Below are positions 37,089 to 45,069 of a stretch of DNA of 64,000 nt, piece after piece (position 1 is the first letter of the stretch; each line of letters opens with the position of its first letter). Below the pieces are notes generated by a model. The model saw nothing but the letters and a program-made list of their open reading frames with translations, was not told where the DNA came from and did not search any database. Location: the NCBI GenBank assembly GCA_017645945.1, contig JAGCNL010000016.1:124001-188000 (forward strand), written 5' to 3'. The position numbers were made by a program, and so were the translations under genes. This DNA is from Salinivirgaceae bacterium. GTDB lineage: Bacteria > Bacteroidota > Bacteroidia > Bacteroidales > SZUA-534.

Positions 37089-38255
37089 ATGAATATCAGA
37101 TTATTATCGATTGCAGCAATTGCAGCGGCTCTTGTGAGCTGCGGTGGCAACAATGCTGGCAGTCAGCAGTCTAACCTGCCGCAGCAGTGCGATTGTCCCG
37201 ACAACGGCAAAGCCACTATGCGTCAGGCATTTGATGGTAAGTTTCTGCTTGGTACGGCTGTCAATGTGCGTCAGGTGAAAAGTGCCGACCCGAAAATCCA
37301 ATGCGTAATCCGCGACCAGTTCAGCGCACTTGTGCCCGAAAACTGTATGAAGCCAGAGGAGATTCACCCCAAAAAAGACCTGTACGACTGGCGCGACGCC
37401 GACGCTATTGTTGAACTTGCGCAGCGCAACGGTCAGGCTGTCACAGGCCACTGCCTGGTTTGGCACTCACAGTTGCCTTATTGGTTCTTTAAAGACGATT
37501 TGGGTCAGCAAGTTACTAAAGATGAACTGATTAGCCGAATGCGTGAGCATATCACCGCAGTGGTTTCGCGCTACAAAGGCAAAATCAAGGGTTGGGATGT
37601 TGTGAACGAGGCTCTGCTCGACAACGGCGAGTTGCGCCCCACGCAGTTCTACCGCATTATCGGCCCAGAGTATATTAAAATGGCGTTCCAATTCGCCCAC
37701 GAGGCCGACCCCGATGCCGAACTCTACTACAACGATTATGGTATGGACAATCCGTCGAAGCGCGAGGGCGCAATCCGTATCGTGCGTGAGTTGAAGGCTG
37801 CAGGCTGCCGCATTGATGGCATTGGAATGCAGTCGCACGTGGCTTTCGACACCAATCTCGACGAGTATGAGAAGAGCATTGAGGCTTACGCCGCCGAAGG
37901 TGTGAAGGTGATGGTCACCGAACTCGATTTGAGCGTATTGCCTTGGCCGCAAGGTAATTACGGCGCTGCCGTGGAGACCAATTTCGAGTATATGAAGGAG
38001 ATGAATCCCTACACCGACAGCCTTCCTGCCGCCAAAGCGCAGGAGCAGACCGATTTCTTCGTGAAACTCTTCAAAATCTACCTGAAGCACGCTGATGTTA
38101 TCGACCGCGTAACCTTCTGGGGCCTGACCGATGCCGACAGTTGGAAGAACGGCTGGCCAATGCCTGGCCGCACCGACTATCCGCTCGCTATCGACCGCAA
38201 CTATCAGCCGAAACCGTTTGTTGACGCGATAATCAAGTTGGCGATGGAGAATTAA
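37089..38255 (+). CDS. GH10 endo-1,4-beta-xylanase lipoprotein
   Basis: Cleaves xylan or long xylooligosaccharides at the cell envelope. The lipobox LVSC puts the lipid on Cys18, followed by GGNNAGSQQ, which lacks an acidic surface-export signal and suggests a periplasm-facing protein. The single GH10 barrel (about 45-385) has acid/base Glu164 (GWDVVNEAL) and nucleophile Glu278 (VMVTELDLS), with HCLVWHSQLPYWF at subsite -1. The protein is 388 aa with no carbohydrate-binding module, unlike the CBM6-bearing xylanase near the left edge. It lies between the GPH symporter and GH43 and ends just before a repeat element. Confidence 0.94.
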   Translation: MNIRLLSIAAIAAALVSCGGNNAGSQQSNLPQQCDCPDNGKATMRQAFDGKFLLGTAVNVRQVKSADPKIQCVIRDQFSALVPENCMKPEEIHPKKDLYDWRDADAIVELAQRNGQAVTGHCLVWHSQLPYWFFKDDLGQQVTKDELISRMREHITAVVSRYKGKIKGWDVVNEALLDNGELRPTQFYRIIGPEYIKMAFQFAHEADPDAELYYNDYGMDNPSKREGAIRIVRELKAAGCRIDGIGMQSHVAFDTNLDEYEKSIEAYAAEGVKVMVTELDLSVLPWPQGNYGAAVETNFEYMKEMNPYTDSLPAAKAQEQTDFFVKLFKIYLKHADVIDRVTFWGLTDADSWKNGWPMPGRTDYPLAIDRNYQPKPFVDAIIKLAMEN

Positions 38256-38257
38256 TA

Positions 38258-38356
38258 TTTAGGAGGTAGGAGTTAGGATTTTGAGTCTTGAACTACGAAT
38301 TAGGAATAACAAGTTACGAAAAATAGCACCCAACACCTAACACCCAACACCAAAGA
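38258..38356. repeat. G-arm/C-arm degenerate intergenic repeat, copy 4
   Basis: The G-skewed arm contains TTAGGAGGTAGGAGTTAGGA and GAATTAGGAATAAC. The C-skewed arm contains CACCTAACACCCAACACC. Sixteen bases (CCTAACACCCAACACC) are shared exactly with copy 5 at 43316. It fills the GH10-GH43 gap. Confidence 0.65.
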
Positions 38357-38394
38357 ACTTATAATATATCATTAATAACCAAAAACTTAAAACA

Positions 38395-39438
38395 ATGACA
38401 CAGAAACGTTATTTATTTCCTGCCGATTATATGGCCGACCCTGCGGTTCATGTTTTCAACGGCAAAGTATTTATTTATCCGTCACACGACTGGGAAGCTG
38501 GTGCCGAAGAAGATGACGATGGCGGCCACTTCCAGATGAAGGACTATCACGCTCTCTCAATTGACGGTGACCCGATGACGGGCAAAGTCAACGACCACGG
38601 CGTTATTTTCGATGTGAAAGATGTTCCTTGGGCTGAAAAACAGCTGTGGGACAGCGACGTAGTGGAGAAAAACGGCAAGTACTACTACGTTTTTTCAGGC
38701 AAAGGTTATGATGGCGTGTTCCGTCTTGGCGTGGCTGTAGCCGACAAGCCCGAAGGCCCGTTCAAGCCGCAACCGCAGCCAATCCGCGGTTCGTTCTCAA
38801 TCGACCCTTGCGTGTTCAAAGACGACGACGGCACCATTTACACCTATTTTGGCGGACTTTGGGGCGGCCAACTTCAGTGGTGGCAGCCGTTTGCACCTGG
38901 TTTTGAGCCGATTCACGGCAAGCACGGCGACAATAACGGCCTTGTTGATATGGGCGCAGAGCCCACACGCAACGGCGAACTCTTTGCCAAACCTGATATG
39001 CCAGCGCTTCCGAGTTTCGTTGTGAAGATGAGCGACGATATGCTGCAGTTTGCCGAGGCACCACGCCGCGTGCTGGTTGTCGATAAGGATGGGCAGCCGC
39101 TCAAGGCAGGTGACCCGCACCGCTTCTTCGAGGCTTCGTGGATGCACAAATACAACGGCAAGTACTACTTCTCGTACTCAACTGGCGACAGCCACTTCCT
39201 TTGCTACGCAATCGGCGACAATCCGTACGGACCGTTCACCTATCAGGGCGTGATTCTGACACCTGTTGTGGGCTGGACCACTCACCACGCCATTGCCGAG
39301 TACAAAGGCAAATGGTATCTGTTCCATCACGACTGCGTTCCATCGAACGACAAGACTTGGCTGAGAAGCTTGAAAGTCTGCGAGTTGCAATACGACAAGG
39401 ACGGCAAGATTCAGACAATCGAAGGACTTGACAAGTAG
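38395..39438 (+). CDS. GH43 beta-xylosidase/alpha-L-arabinofuranosidase (cytoplasmic)
   Basis: Probably hydrolyses imported xylooligosaccharides or removes arabinose from them. The 347-aa five-blade propeller has no signal peptide, so it acts in the cytoplasm downstream of the symporter. Expected GH43 carboxylates are Asp15 (ADPAVHVF, base), Asp137 (SIDPCVF, pKa modulator) and Glu246 (FFEASWM, acid). The distal His typical of the metal site may be in WTTHHAIAEY. Xylosidase versus arabinofuranosidase cannot be decided by eye; the link to GH10 favours xylosidase. A terminator follows. Confidence 0.9.
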   Translation: MTQKRYLFPADYMADPAVHVFNGKVFIYPSHDWEAGAEEDDDGGHFQMKDYHALSIDGDPMTGKVNDHGVIFDVKDVPWAEKQLWDSDVVEKNGKYYYVFSGKGYDGVFRLGVAVADKPEGPFKPQPQPIRGSFSIDPCVFKDDDGTIYTYFGGLWGGQLQWWQPFAPGFEPIHGKHGDNNGLVDMGAEPTRNGELFAKPDMPALPSFVVKMSDDMLQFAEAPRRVLVVDKDGQPLKAGDPHRFFEASWMHKYNGKYYFSYSTGDSHFLCYAIGDNPYGPFTYQGVILTPVVGWTTHHAIAEYKGKWYLFHHDCVPSNDKTWLRSLKVCELQYDKDGKIQTIEGLDK

Positions 39439-39460
39439 TTTTAAATTGTTTAATAATAGG

Positions 39461-39494
39461 AGAGAGCCCGTCGTGATGATGGGCTCTTTTTTTT
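39461..39494 (+). terminator. Terminator of the xylan cluster
   Basis: AGAGCCC (39463-39469) pairs with GGGCTCT (39481-39487), followed by a T tract to 39494. Confidence 0.85.
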
Positions 39495-39510
39495 GAGTAA
39501 TAGCAAATTC

Positions 39511-39549
39511 TGCCAAAAACAAACCCCGACTCATATGAATCGGGGTTGT
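39511..39549 (-). terminator. Terminator of the full-length solenoid gene
   Basis: On the minus strand ACCCCGA and TCGGGGT pair around a short loop and run into TTTGTTTTTGG. Bases 39511-39533 are identical to 41395-41417 at the end of the paralogous gene. Confidence 0.75.
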
Positions 39550-39570
39550 TTGTTTTTCTATCGAAAACCG

Positions 39571-41262
39571 TTACCGTTTGATAACCCGTAGGCTGACATC
39601 GCCAGTGGCAGTGTGGATAATCACAATGTTAACGCCTTTAGGCAGATTGGTAATGCTGTGCGTGTTTTGTGCCGCTTCGCGTTTCAGAACAGCACCATTT
39701 GTCGATACAAACGAGATGCTCTCATATTCGCCGCCGCTGATGGTGATATAGTCGGTTGCGGGATTCGGATAGACGACAAAGTTGATGTCGTTGGTTTCGG
39801 CTTCGTGGTGTTCGGCAAATACCACAGGAACAATTTCCGAGTAACTGAAGTTTCCGTCGTAGTCGGTTTGCTTGAGCCTGTAGTAGATGATGCCCGCGTG
39901 CGACGAGAAGTCGGTGTAGCGGTAGTTGTGCGGCTCGGTCGATGTGCCTGCGCCGTCGATGTTTGTCAGTTCGGCAAACTCAACAGCGTCGATGCTGAAC
40001 TCGATAGTGAAGAAGTCGTTGTTCAGTTCCGAAGCCGTTTCCCACTCAAACCTGACGCCATAGCCAATCTCGTGTGCGGTGAAATAGACAAGTTCGATGG
40101 GAAGAACATCGTCAAGAAACTTACTGTAATTTCCGAAGGATTCTTCAAAATCAGCTCTGTTTTTAAGACTATTTTGTGAAATACCAACCTTGCTCAATTC
40201 ATTGTTGCCAAATACGTAGATTTCGTTTTCATCAGGGTTAATGTATTCCGCGTCCATATCGCTATTATTCAATAGGGGTGTTGAATAAATTTCGTAGTCG
40301 CCGCAAACCACCAGCATTGCGCAACTTGCTTCAATGTCACCAGTTTCAGCGGTCTCATTTAGAAGCGAAAATAGAGCCTTTAATATGGAAACCGTCCCAT
40401 CTTGTTTTAAGTTTCCTTCTATAATGCATGTTGAGTTCGGTTGAAGCTTAAGATGCCCATCACTATTGACTGTTAGTTTGCCATTCGGATTGGAATCGGA
40501 TTCGTCTTTATTGACAAATAACACTGCATCAGAGTTGACTGTCAGGTTATTGTTAACTATAATCTCACCAGCTTCAAGTTTTCCGTTGACTGTGATGTCG
40601 CCATCATCGGTAAGCAAGTTGCTGACAATCATCATTGCATCGCTGCCAATAGTTAGGTTTTCGTTTATTTCGGCTTCGCCAGCTTCCAAATGTCCGTTCA
40701 CTGTAATGTTATCATCACCAAGCAGTTTCCCGCTAATTGTCATTGTTGCGTTTTTGCTGATGGTCAATGGGTAGTTGTTCTCAACCGAGCCTGCCTGCAG
40801 TTGGCCGTTCACAGTGATATTGGTGTTGCCTGTGAGTTTGTTGTCGATTGTAATCGAAGCGTTGTCGCCAATTGAAATGCTGTGGTTGGCATCCATGCTG
40901 TTGGCCGTCATGTCGCCGTTTACCGTAATATTGCCATCGGCGGTTAGCTTTTTCTCAACAATCAAATTGCCGTTCACTGTAACATTCGAATAGGACCTTG
41001 GTAATATTCTGTAATCACCTGTGAAACTACCAGTTACATATAGACTGCCATTTATTATCAGCGTGCCATTGCCGTTTACTGTTACATTGCCTTTTACGGT
41101 CAGGTCGCCGTTAATGGTATAGGTTCCATTAATAGTCAGATTTTCGTTTAGAGTTTGGGTATTTGATTGTGTTTCTGTTCCACTTATTGTCTTTGCCCAC
41201 GCACTCAAAGTTGGCACAAGAACCAACGCCAGCAGAATCGGTATGATGTGTCTCGTTTTCAT
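39571..41262 (-). CDS. Secreted beta-solenoid protein with T9SS sorting domain
   Basis: A signal peptide (MKTRHIIPILLALVLVPTLSAWA) is followed by about 300 residues of repeats with alternating Thr/Val/Ile-Asn-Gly (such as NLTINGTYTINGDLTVKGN), predicted to stack as a right-handed solenoid. A fibronectin-like segment (about 385-480, LPIELVYFTAHEIGYGVRFEW) comes next. The C-terminus (VYPNPATDYITISGGEYE to SLRVIKR) is a classic T9SS type A sorting domain. The protein has 563 aa from ATG 41262; the frame is open to 41289. Probably a surface structural or binding protein; function unknown. A truncated paralogue lies upstream. Confidence 0.82.
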   Translation of the reverse strand: MKTRHIIPILLALVLVPTLSAWAKTISGTETQSNTQTLNENLTINGTYTINGDLTVKGNVTVNGNGTLIINGSLYVTGSFTGDYRILPRSYSNVTVNGNLIVEKKLTADGNITVNGDMTANSMDANHSISIGDNASITIDNKLTGNTNITVNGQLQAGSVENNYPLTISKNATMTISGKLLGDDNITVNGHLEAGEAEINENLTIGSDAMMIVSNLLTDDGDITVNGKLEAGEIIVNNNLTVNSDAVLFVNKDESDSNPNGKLTVNSDGHLKLQPNSTCIIEGNLKQDGTVSILKALFSLLNETAETGDIEASCAMLVVCGDYEIYSTPLLNNSDMDAEYINPDENEIYVFGNNELSKVGISQNSLKNRADFEESFGNYSKFLDDVLPIELVYFTAHEIGYGVRFEWETASELNNDFFTIEFSIDAVEFAELTNIDGAGTSTEPHNYRYTDFSSHAGIIYYRLKQTDYDGNFSYSEIVPVVFAEHHEAETNDINFVVYPNPATDYITISGGEYESISFVSTNGAVLKREAAQNTHSITNLPKGVNIVIIHTATGDVSLRVIKR

Positions 41263-41394
41263 AACTTGCTTTTTTACATTAATACGCAAAGGTTTTTACG
41301 TTGGCGTGCATAAAAAGTTTCGCTGATTTCCGTTTTCTTGTTTTGTCAGCCGCCAAATTGCTGAACCCTTTTTTGCGAAACGATATTGCTCGTA

Positions 41395-41440
41395 TGCCAA
41401 AAACAAACCCCGACTCAATGCAGAATCGGGGTTGTTGTGT
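41395..41440 (-). terminator. Terminator of the truncated solenoid paralogue
   Basis: ACCCCGA (41407-41413) pairs with TCGGGGT (41426-41432). Bases 41395-41417 are identical to 39511-39533, so the terminator was duplicated with the gene. Confidence 0.7.
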
Positions 41441-41469
41441 TTCAATCAAAAACTATCAGCAAAAACTGG

Positions 41470-42411
41470 TTATAAAGTTTGTTGCTTAATAGTGCTTTGT
41501 TTTATTCCGCCGAATGAGAAAAATCTCGGATTATCTTTAGGGTCAATGTACTCGCAATTGGCATCGGACCTGTTAAATTCGGTGGTATAAATATGGTAAG
41601 CGCCTTCAACAATTACAGTTGCTTTGTAGGCCTTGATGTCACCAGTTTTTGGGAATAGCAGGTGGATTCCCAATAAAGTGCTGCCGTCCTGAATCAAATC
41701 GCCTTCAACAATAGTGGCAGAGTTCTTTTCGAAAGAGATTTTTCCGTCTTTTCTGACAATTAAATCGCCATTCGTTTTAGAGTCCGATTCGTCTTTGTTC
41801 ACATACAATATGGCGTTTGAACTTATAGTCAGTTCTTTAACCACGTCAATTCGGCCTGCTTCCAGTCGGCCGTTGTCGGTTATGACACCATAATTGGTTA
41901 GTTGGTCGTAAACAACCAAAGCCCCGTTTTCTGTAATTATCAAATCCTGTTTAACTATAGCATTTTCAGTCTCAATCTCACCGTCAACTGTCAGATGGCT
42001 TTCGCTGGCAAACGTTCCTTCAACTGTCATACTGCCGTTTACAACAACGTTGGGATAGTTCTTCGTTTTGTTTATCAATCCTTTTTCAGTGTGTTTAGCG
42101 TTATAGTCGTTGGCAACCAGCAACATGCCACCTTCGTTAATGGTAAGGCGTCCATCACCCAAAATTGTGAGATTTCCAGTTGTGTTCAAATGTCCGTTTA
42201 TCGTAAGAGAACAACCTGTATTTATTGTTACTTCAGTTGCAGTAAGGTCCCCATTTATGGTATAATCAGAGTTTATAACAAGCGTCTCATTCAGGCGTTC
42301 GGTGCCGTTTTGCGATGATGTACTTGTTATTGTTCGGGCAAACAGGCCAGTGTTTGGCATTGAAACTAAAAATGTCAGAAACAGAATAGCGTTAATTTGT
42401 CGTGTTCTCAT
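41470..42411 (-). CDS. Truncated beta-solenoid paralogue lacking the T9SS sorting domain
   Basis: The 313-aa paralogue of the gene at 39571 has the same layout: signal peptide (MRTRQINAILFLTFLVS...LFA), ERLNETLVINSDYTINGDLT repeats, and the shared ILYVNKDESDSKTNGDL and CEYIDPKDN segments. It stops at KQSTIKQQTL, just before the fibronectin-like and sorting domains, and the shared terminator follows about 30 nt later. The missing part has been cleanly removed rather than frameshifted. Without a sorting domain it would be released to the periplasm unless an unrecognised signal exists. Confidence 0.78.
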   Translation of the reverse strand: MRTRQINAILFLTFLVSMPNTGLFARTITSTSSQNGTERLNETLVINSDYTINGDLTATEVTINTGCSLTINGHLNTTGNLTILGDGRLTINEGGMLLVANDYNAKHTEKGLINKTKNYPNVVVNGSMTVEGTFASESHLTVDGEIETENAIVKQDLIITENGALVVYDQLTNYGVITDNGRLEAGRIDVVKELTISSNAILYVNKDESDSKTNGDLIVRKDGKISFEKNSATIVEGDLIQDGSTLLGIHLLFPKTGDIKAYKATVIVEGAYHIYTTEFNRSDANCEYIDPKDNPRFFSFGGIKQSTIKQQTL

Positions 42412-42522
42412 AATTTATTTTTTTTTAATCATTAATAACGTGCCCTATTACGGCAACCGACGATAAAGGTTTTTAACTGATGAAAAAAAATGATGAGAAA
42501 CAAAAAATCGGTGACAAACGAA

Positions 42523-43245
42523 TTATTCTTTTGCAATTAGGAATGTTTCCGCTTCCGCGATTTTTTCAACCGAGCCGGCATCGAACCAATAGTCGCTGTC
42601 GTGGCGGTAACCAATAATTTTGTAGTTTTCAGCCAGTTTCAAATAGTGCGGAATGATGGGGAAGACTTCGTCGGCAGGAAATTTATCGAACATCGACGGC
42701 GAAATGATGTGTATTCCACTGAAAGCGAATGGTTTAAGATCTTTACTTTTGCTGACAATGATTGACTCGCCCGTTTTATTGTTCTGCCAGCCGCCAAGTT
42801 GCCAATCATCGTTGAAAAGCAGTTGGCGTGAGCTTTTGCGGTCGCGGATGGCTAATGTGGCATCGGCCTTTGAATCAATGTGTTGCTGCATCATTTTTCG
42901 CAGGTCGATGTTGGTGAGAATATCAACGTTGGCAATCACCACAGGCTCTTTGCCGCAGAACAGGCTTACGGCTTTTTTCAGTCCGCCACCAGTGTCGAGC
43001 AGTAATCTGCTTTCGTCAGATATTTGAATATCAATATTGTAATTCAGTTTAGATATGTATTCTTTCATCATTTCGGCAAAGTGGTGCACGTTAATCACAA
43101 TGCGTGTGGCGCCATTGCCGATAAGCATCTCGATGCAATGCTGCAGCAGCGTTTTTCCGCACACTTCAACCAACGCCTTGGGGCGGTCGTTGGTTAGCGG
43201 CCGAAGGCGAGTGCCCAAACCTGCAGCGAATATCATTGCTTCCAT
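42523..43245 (-). CDS. Sugar-1-phosphate nucleotidyltransferase (MurU-like)
   Basis: The 240-aa Rossmann-like enzyme has AMIFAAGLGTRLRPLTNDRP-KALVEV, the pyrophosphorylase signature, followed by IVIANVDILTNID (the metal-binding Asp). It lacks the C-terminal left-handed helix of GlmU. Length and the adjacent amino-sugar-kinase-like gene resemble MurU, which makes UDP-MurNAc from MurNAc 1-phosphate in cell-wall recycling. HddC- or RfbA-like enzymes are alternatives. It is the last gene of the leftward operon, 70 nt after the kinase/RapZ gene, with a repeat element between. Confidence 0.82.
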   Translation of the reverse strand: MEAMIFAAGLGTRLRPLTNDRPKALVEVCGKTLLQHCIEMLIGNGATRIVINVHHFAEMMKEYISKLNYNIDIQISDESRLLLDTGGGLKKAVSLFCGKEPVVIANVDILTNIDLRKMMQQHIDSKADATLAIRDRKSSRQLLFNDDWQLGGWQNNKTGESIIVSKSKDLKPFAFSGIHIISPSMFDKFPADEVFPIIPHYLKLAENYKIIGYRHDSDYWFDAGSVEKIAEAETFLIAKE

Positions 43246-43340
43246 AACTCAAGGATTGATTAATTGAATGCGTGAATAACTGACTGATTGAACATGTTTT
43301 AACCGACTACAATGCCTAACACCCAACACCCAATTCCCTA
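43246..43340. repeat. G-arm/C-arm degenerate intergenic repeat, copy 5
   Basis: The G-skewed arm contains TTGATTAATTGAATG and GACTGATTGAAC. The C-skewed arm contains CCTAACACCCAACACCCAAT. The C-arm runs into the kinase/RapZ gene on the other strand and encodes its last residues, LGVGC, and the stop. Confidence 0.6.
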
Positions 43341-44722
43341 TGAATCAGCTTAACCCGCACGTCGAACCTCTTGCCGATTTGTTCGGCGAAATTCTGCGCG
43401 CAATAAACCGAGCGGTGCTGACCGCCAGTGCAGCCGAAACTTACCATCAGGTTCTTGAATCCGCGTCGCAAGTAGGTCTCAATGGTTGGCGACACAATCT
43501 CGATGGCTTTGGCCAGGAACCCGTCAATGGTTGAGTTTGCCTTAAGAAAATCGATAACCGCCTTGTCGCGGCCGGTGAGCGATTTGTACTCGTCGTAGCG
43601 GCCTGGATTGTGCTGTCCGCGGCAGTCGAACACAAAGCCGCCGCCGTTTTCAGCATCGGTGGGGATGCCTTTTTTGTATGAGAAGCTGTAAACCGTTATG
43701 GTTAGGCCGTCGTAGTTGTCGGGAACGGGTTCTACAATGTCGATCTTGCTTGCAACAGCTTCAATATGAGGTAGATTGATGAATTTCAGTGCTAGCAGTT
43801 CTTTCAAATTTTTCACTGCCGCAGGAATGCTCTCAATGAAGTGCTTTTTCTTTTCGTAGTACCCCCTAAAGCCATAAGCGCCAAGTACTTGCAGTGTGCG
43901 AATCAGTGCAAAAAGTTTGAACTCACGGAACAGTTGTTCGCGGTTGGCGGGGATAAGCTTCTGCAGGGCATCTATATAACTGTCGAACAGCTCGTTACGT
44001 AGTGCTTCGCTGAACTTCGCCTTGGCCTGATAGAGAACTGATGCCACATCGTACATCAGTGGGCCGCGCTTGCCGCCTTGAAAATCAATGTAATAAGGCT
44101 CGTCATTCTTCAGCATGATGTTGCGCGACTGGAAATCGCGGAACATGAAGAACTGGCAGTCAGCGCTTGCGGCAGCTTGTTTGATGGTCTCAAAATCGGC
44201 TTCGAGTTTCGACTCGTCGAAATCGATGTGAGCGTTCTTTAAAAAGCAGTATTTGAAATAGTTAAGATCCCACTGAATGGCAGTCTGGTCAAAGTTGGGT
44301 GTGCCGATACAGAGTGAGTAATCGATGTTTCGGCCAGCCACAACCTGCATTCGGGCCAAATCGGCAAGTACGCGCTTGTAGAGCTGCACGAGGTGCTCAT
44401 CGGGATTGCCGTTGGCTTCCACAACAAGGTTGTAGAGCAGTTCAGAGCCCAAGTCTTCAACCAAATAGCAGGTGCGGTCGTCGCTGACGGCAAAAACCTT
44501 CGGTACGTTTATCTTGGCATCGGCAAAAGTTTGAGTGAAAGCAAAATATGCTTCGTTTTCAGCCACATTCGGGTTGTAGGCGGCCATCACAGTCTGCTGG
44601 TCGTCGGCAGTCAGGCGGAAATAGAGCCTGTCGGAGCCAGAACGGGGCAGAGGTGTGGTTTTCAGAACTTTACGGCCGCTCCAATCAGTGAACAGTTTGT
44701 CAATATTGTCGTACGGCTGCAT
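43316..44722 (-). CDS. Aminoglycoside-phosphotransferase-type kinase fused to a RapZ C-terminal domain
   Basis: Residues 1-310 form an APH-fold kinase resembling AmgK, the anomeric MurNAc/GlcNAc kinase: catalytic Asp196 and Asn201 in FRDFQSRNIM, and metal-binding Asp213 in YIDFQGG. Residues 330-468 match the C-terminal domain of RapZ, with FDCRGQHNPGR and the SFGCTGGQHRSVY loop; the RapZ P-loop domain is absent. In E. coli the RapZ C-domain binds glucosamine 6-phosphate. The fusion thus couples an amino-sugar kinase to an amino-sugar-phosphate sensor (inference). It starts 2 nt after the STAS stop and precedes the MurU-like gene. The last residues, LGVGC, are encoded by a repeat element. Confidence 0.83.
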   Translation of the reverse strand: MQPYDNIDKLFTDWSGRKVLKTTPLPRSGSDRLYFRLTADDQQTVMAAYNPNVAENEAYFAFTQTFADAKINVPKVFAVSDDRTCYLVEDLGSELLYNLVVEANGNPDEHLVQLYKRVLADLARMQVVAGRNIDYSLCIGTPNFDQTAIQWDLNYFKYCFLKNAHIDFDESKLEADFETIKQAAASADCQFFMFRDFQSRNIMLKNDEPYYIDFQGGKRGPLMYDVASVLYQAKAKFSEALRNELFDSYIDALQKLIPANREQLFREFKLFALIRTLQVLGAYGFRGYYEKKKHFIESIPAAVKNLKELLALKFINLPHIEAVASKIDIVEPVPDNYDGLTITVYSFSYKKGIPTDAENGGGFVFDCRGQHNPGRYDEYKSLTGRDKAVIDFLKANSTIDGFLAKAIEIVSPTIETYLRRGFKNLMVSFGCTGGQHRSVYCAQNFAEQIGKRFDVRVKLIHRELGVGC

Positions 44723-44724
44723 GA

Positions 44725-45069
44725 TTACAGCGATGCTTTGGCTTCGTCGAGTGTCGGATAAATGTCAAGAATCTGATTCATGTGTGTCAGAATGATGACG
44801 TTGGTCACCGCGCTGCTCAGGTTGCAGAACTTCACCTTGCAGTTGTTGTTGCGTCCATGGTTGAAGATGCTCAGCAGAGTGCCAAGTCCTGTGCTGTCAA
44901 TCAGGTCGATGCAACTCATATCGACGATTAGGTTCAGATAAACATGCTGGTCGATAACGGCGTTTATCTGCGACTTGAACTCACTGTCGTTGCTGATTGT
45001 CAGCCGGCGATTGTCAGGTTTCGGCGTTGCAATTGCGCAACCTGCAATCTGATTGTTAATTTCCATCAT
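44725..45069 (-). CDS. STAS-domain protein (anti-sigma-factor-antagonist type)
   Basis: The single 114-aa STAS domain has the phosphorylatable Ser59 in [12 protein letters not shown], the SpoIIAA/RsbV signature. Such proteins switch partners when a serine is phosphorylated by an RsbW-type kinase, and no such kinase is seen here. The gene overlaps the hybrid histidine kinase by 4 nt and lies 2 nt before the kinase/RapZ gene, so it is certainly in the operon. It may be an output or partner of the phosphorelay. The second Met (45066) could also be the start. Confidence 0.88.
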   Translation of the reverse strand: MMEINNQIAGCAIATPKPDNRRLTISNDSEFKSQINAVIDQHVYLNLIVDMSCIDLIDSTGLGTLLSIFNHGRNNNCKVKFCNLSSAVTNVIILTHMNQILDIYPTLDEAKASL

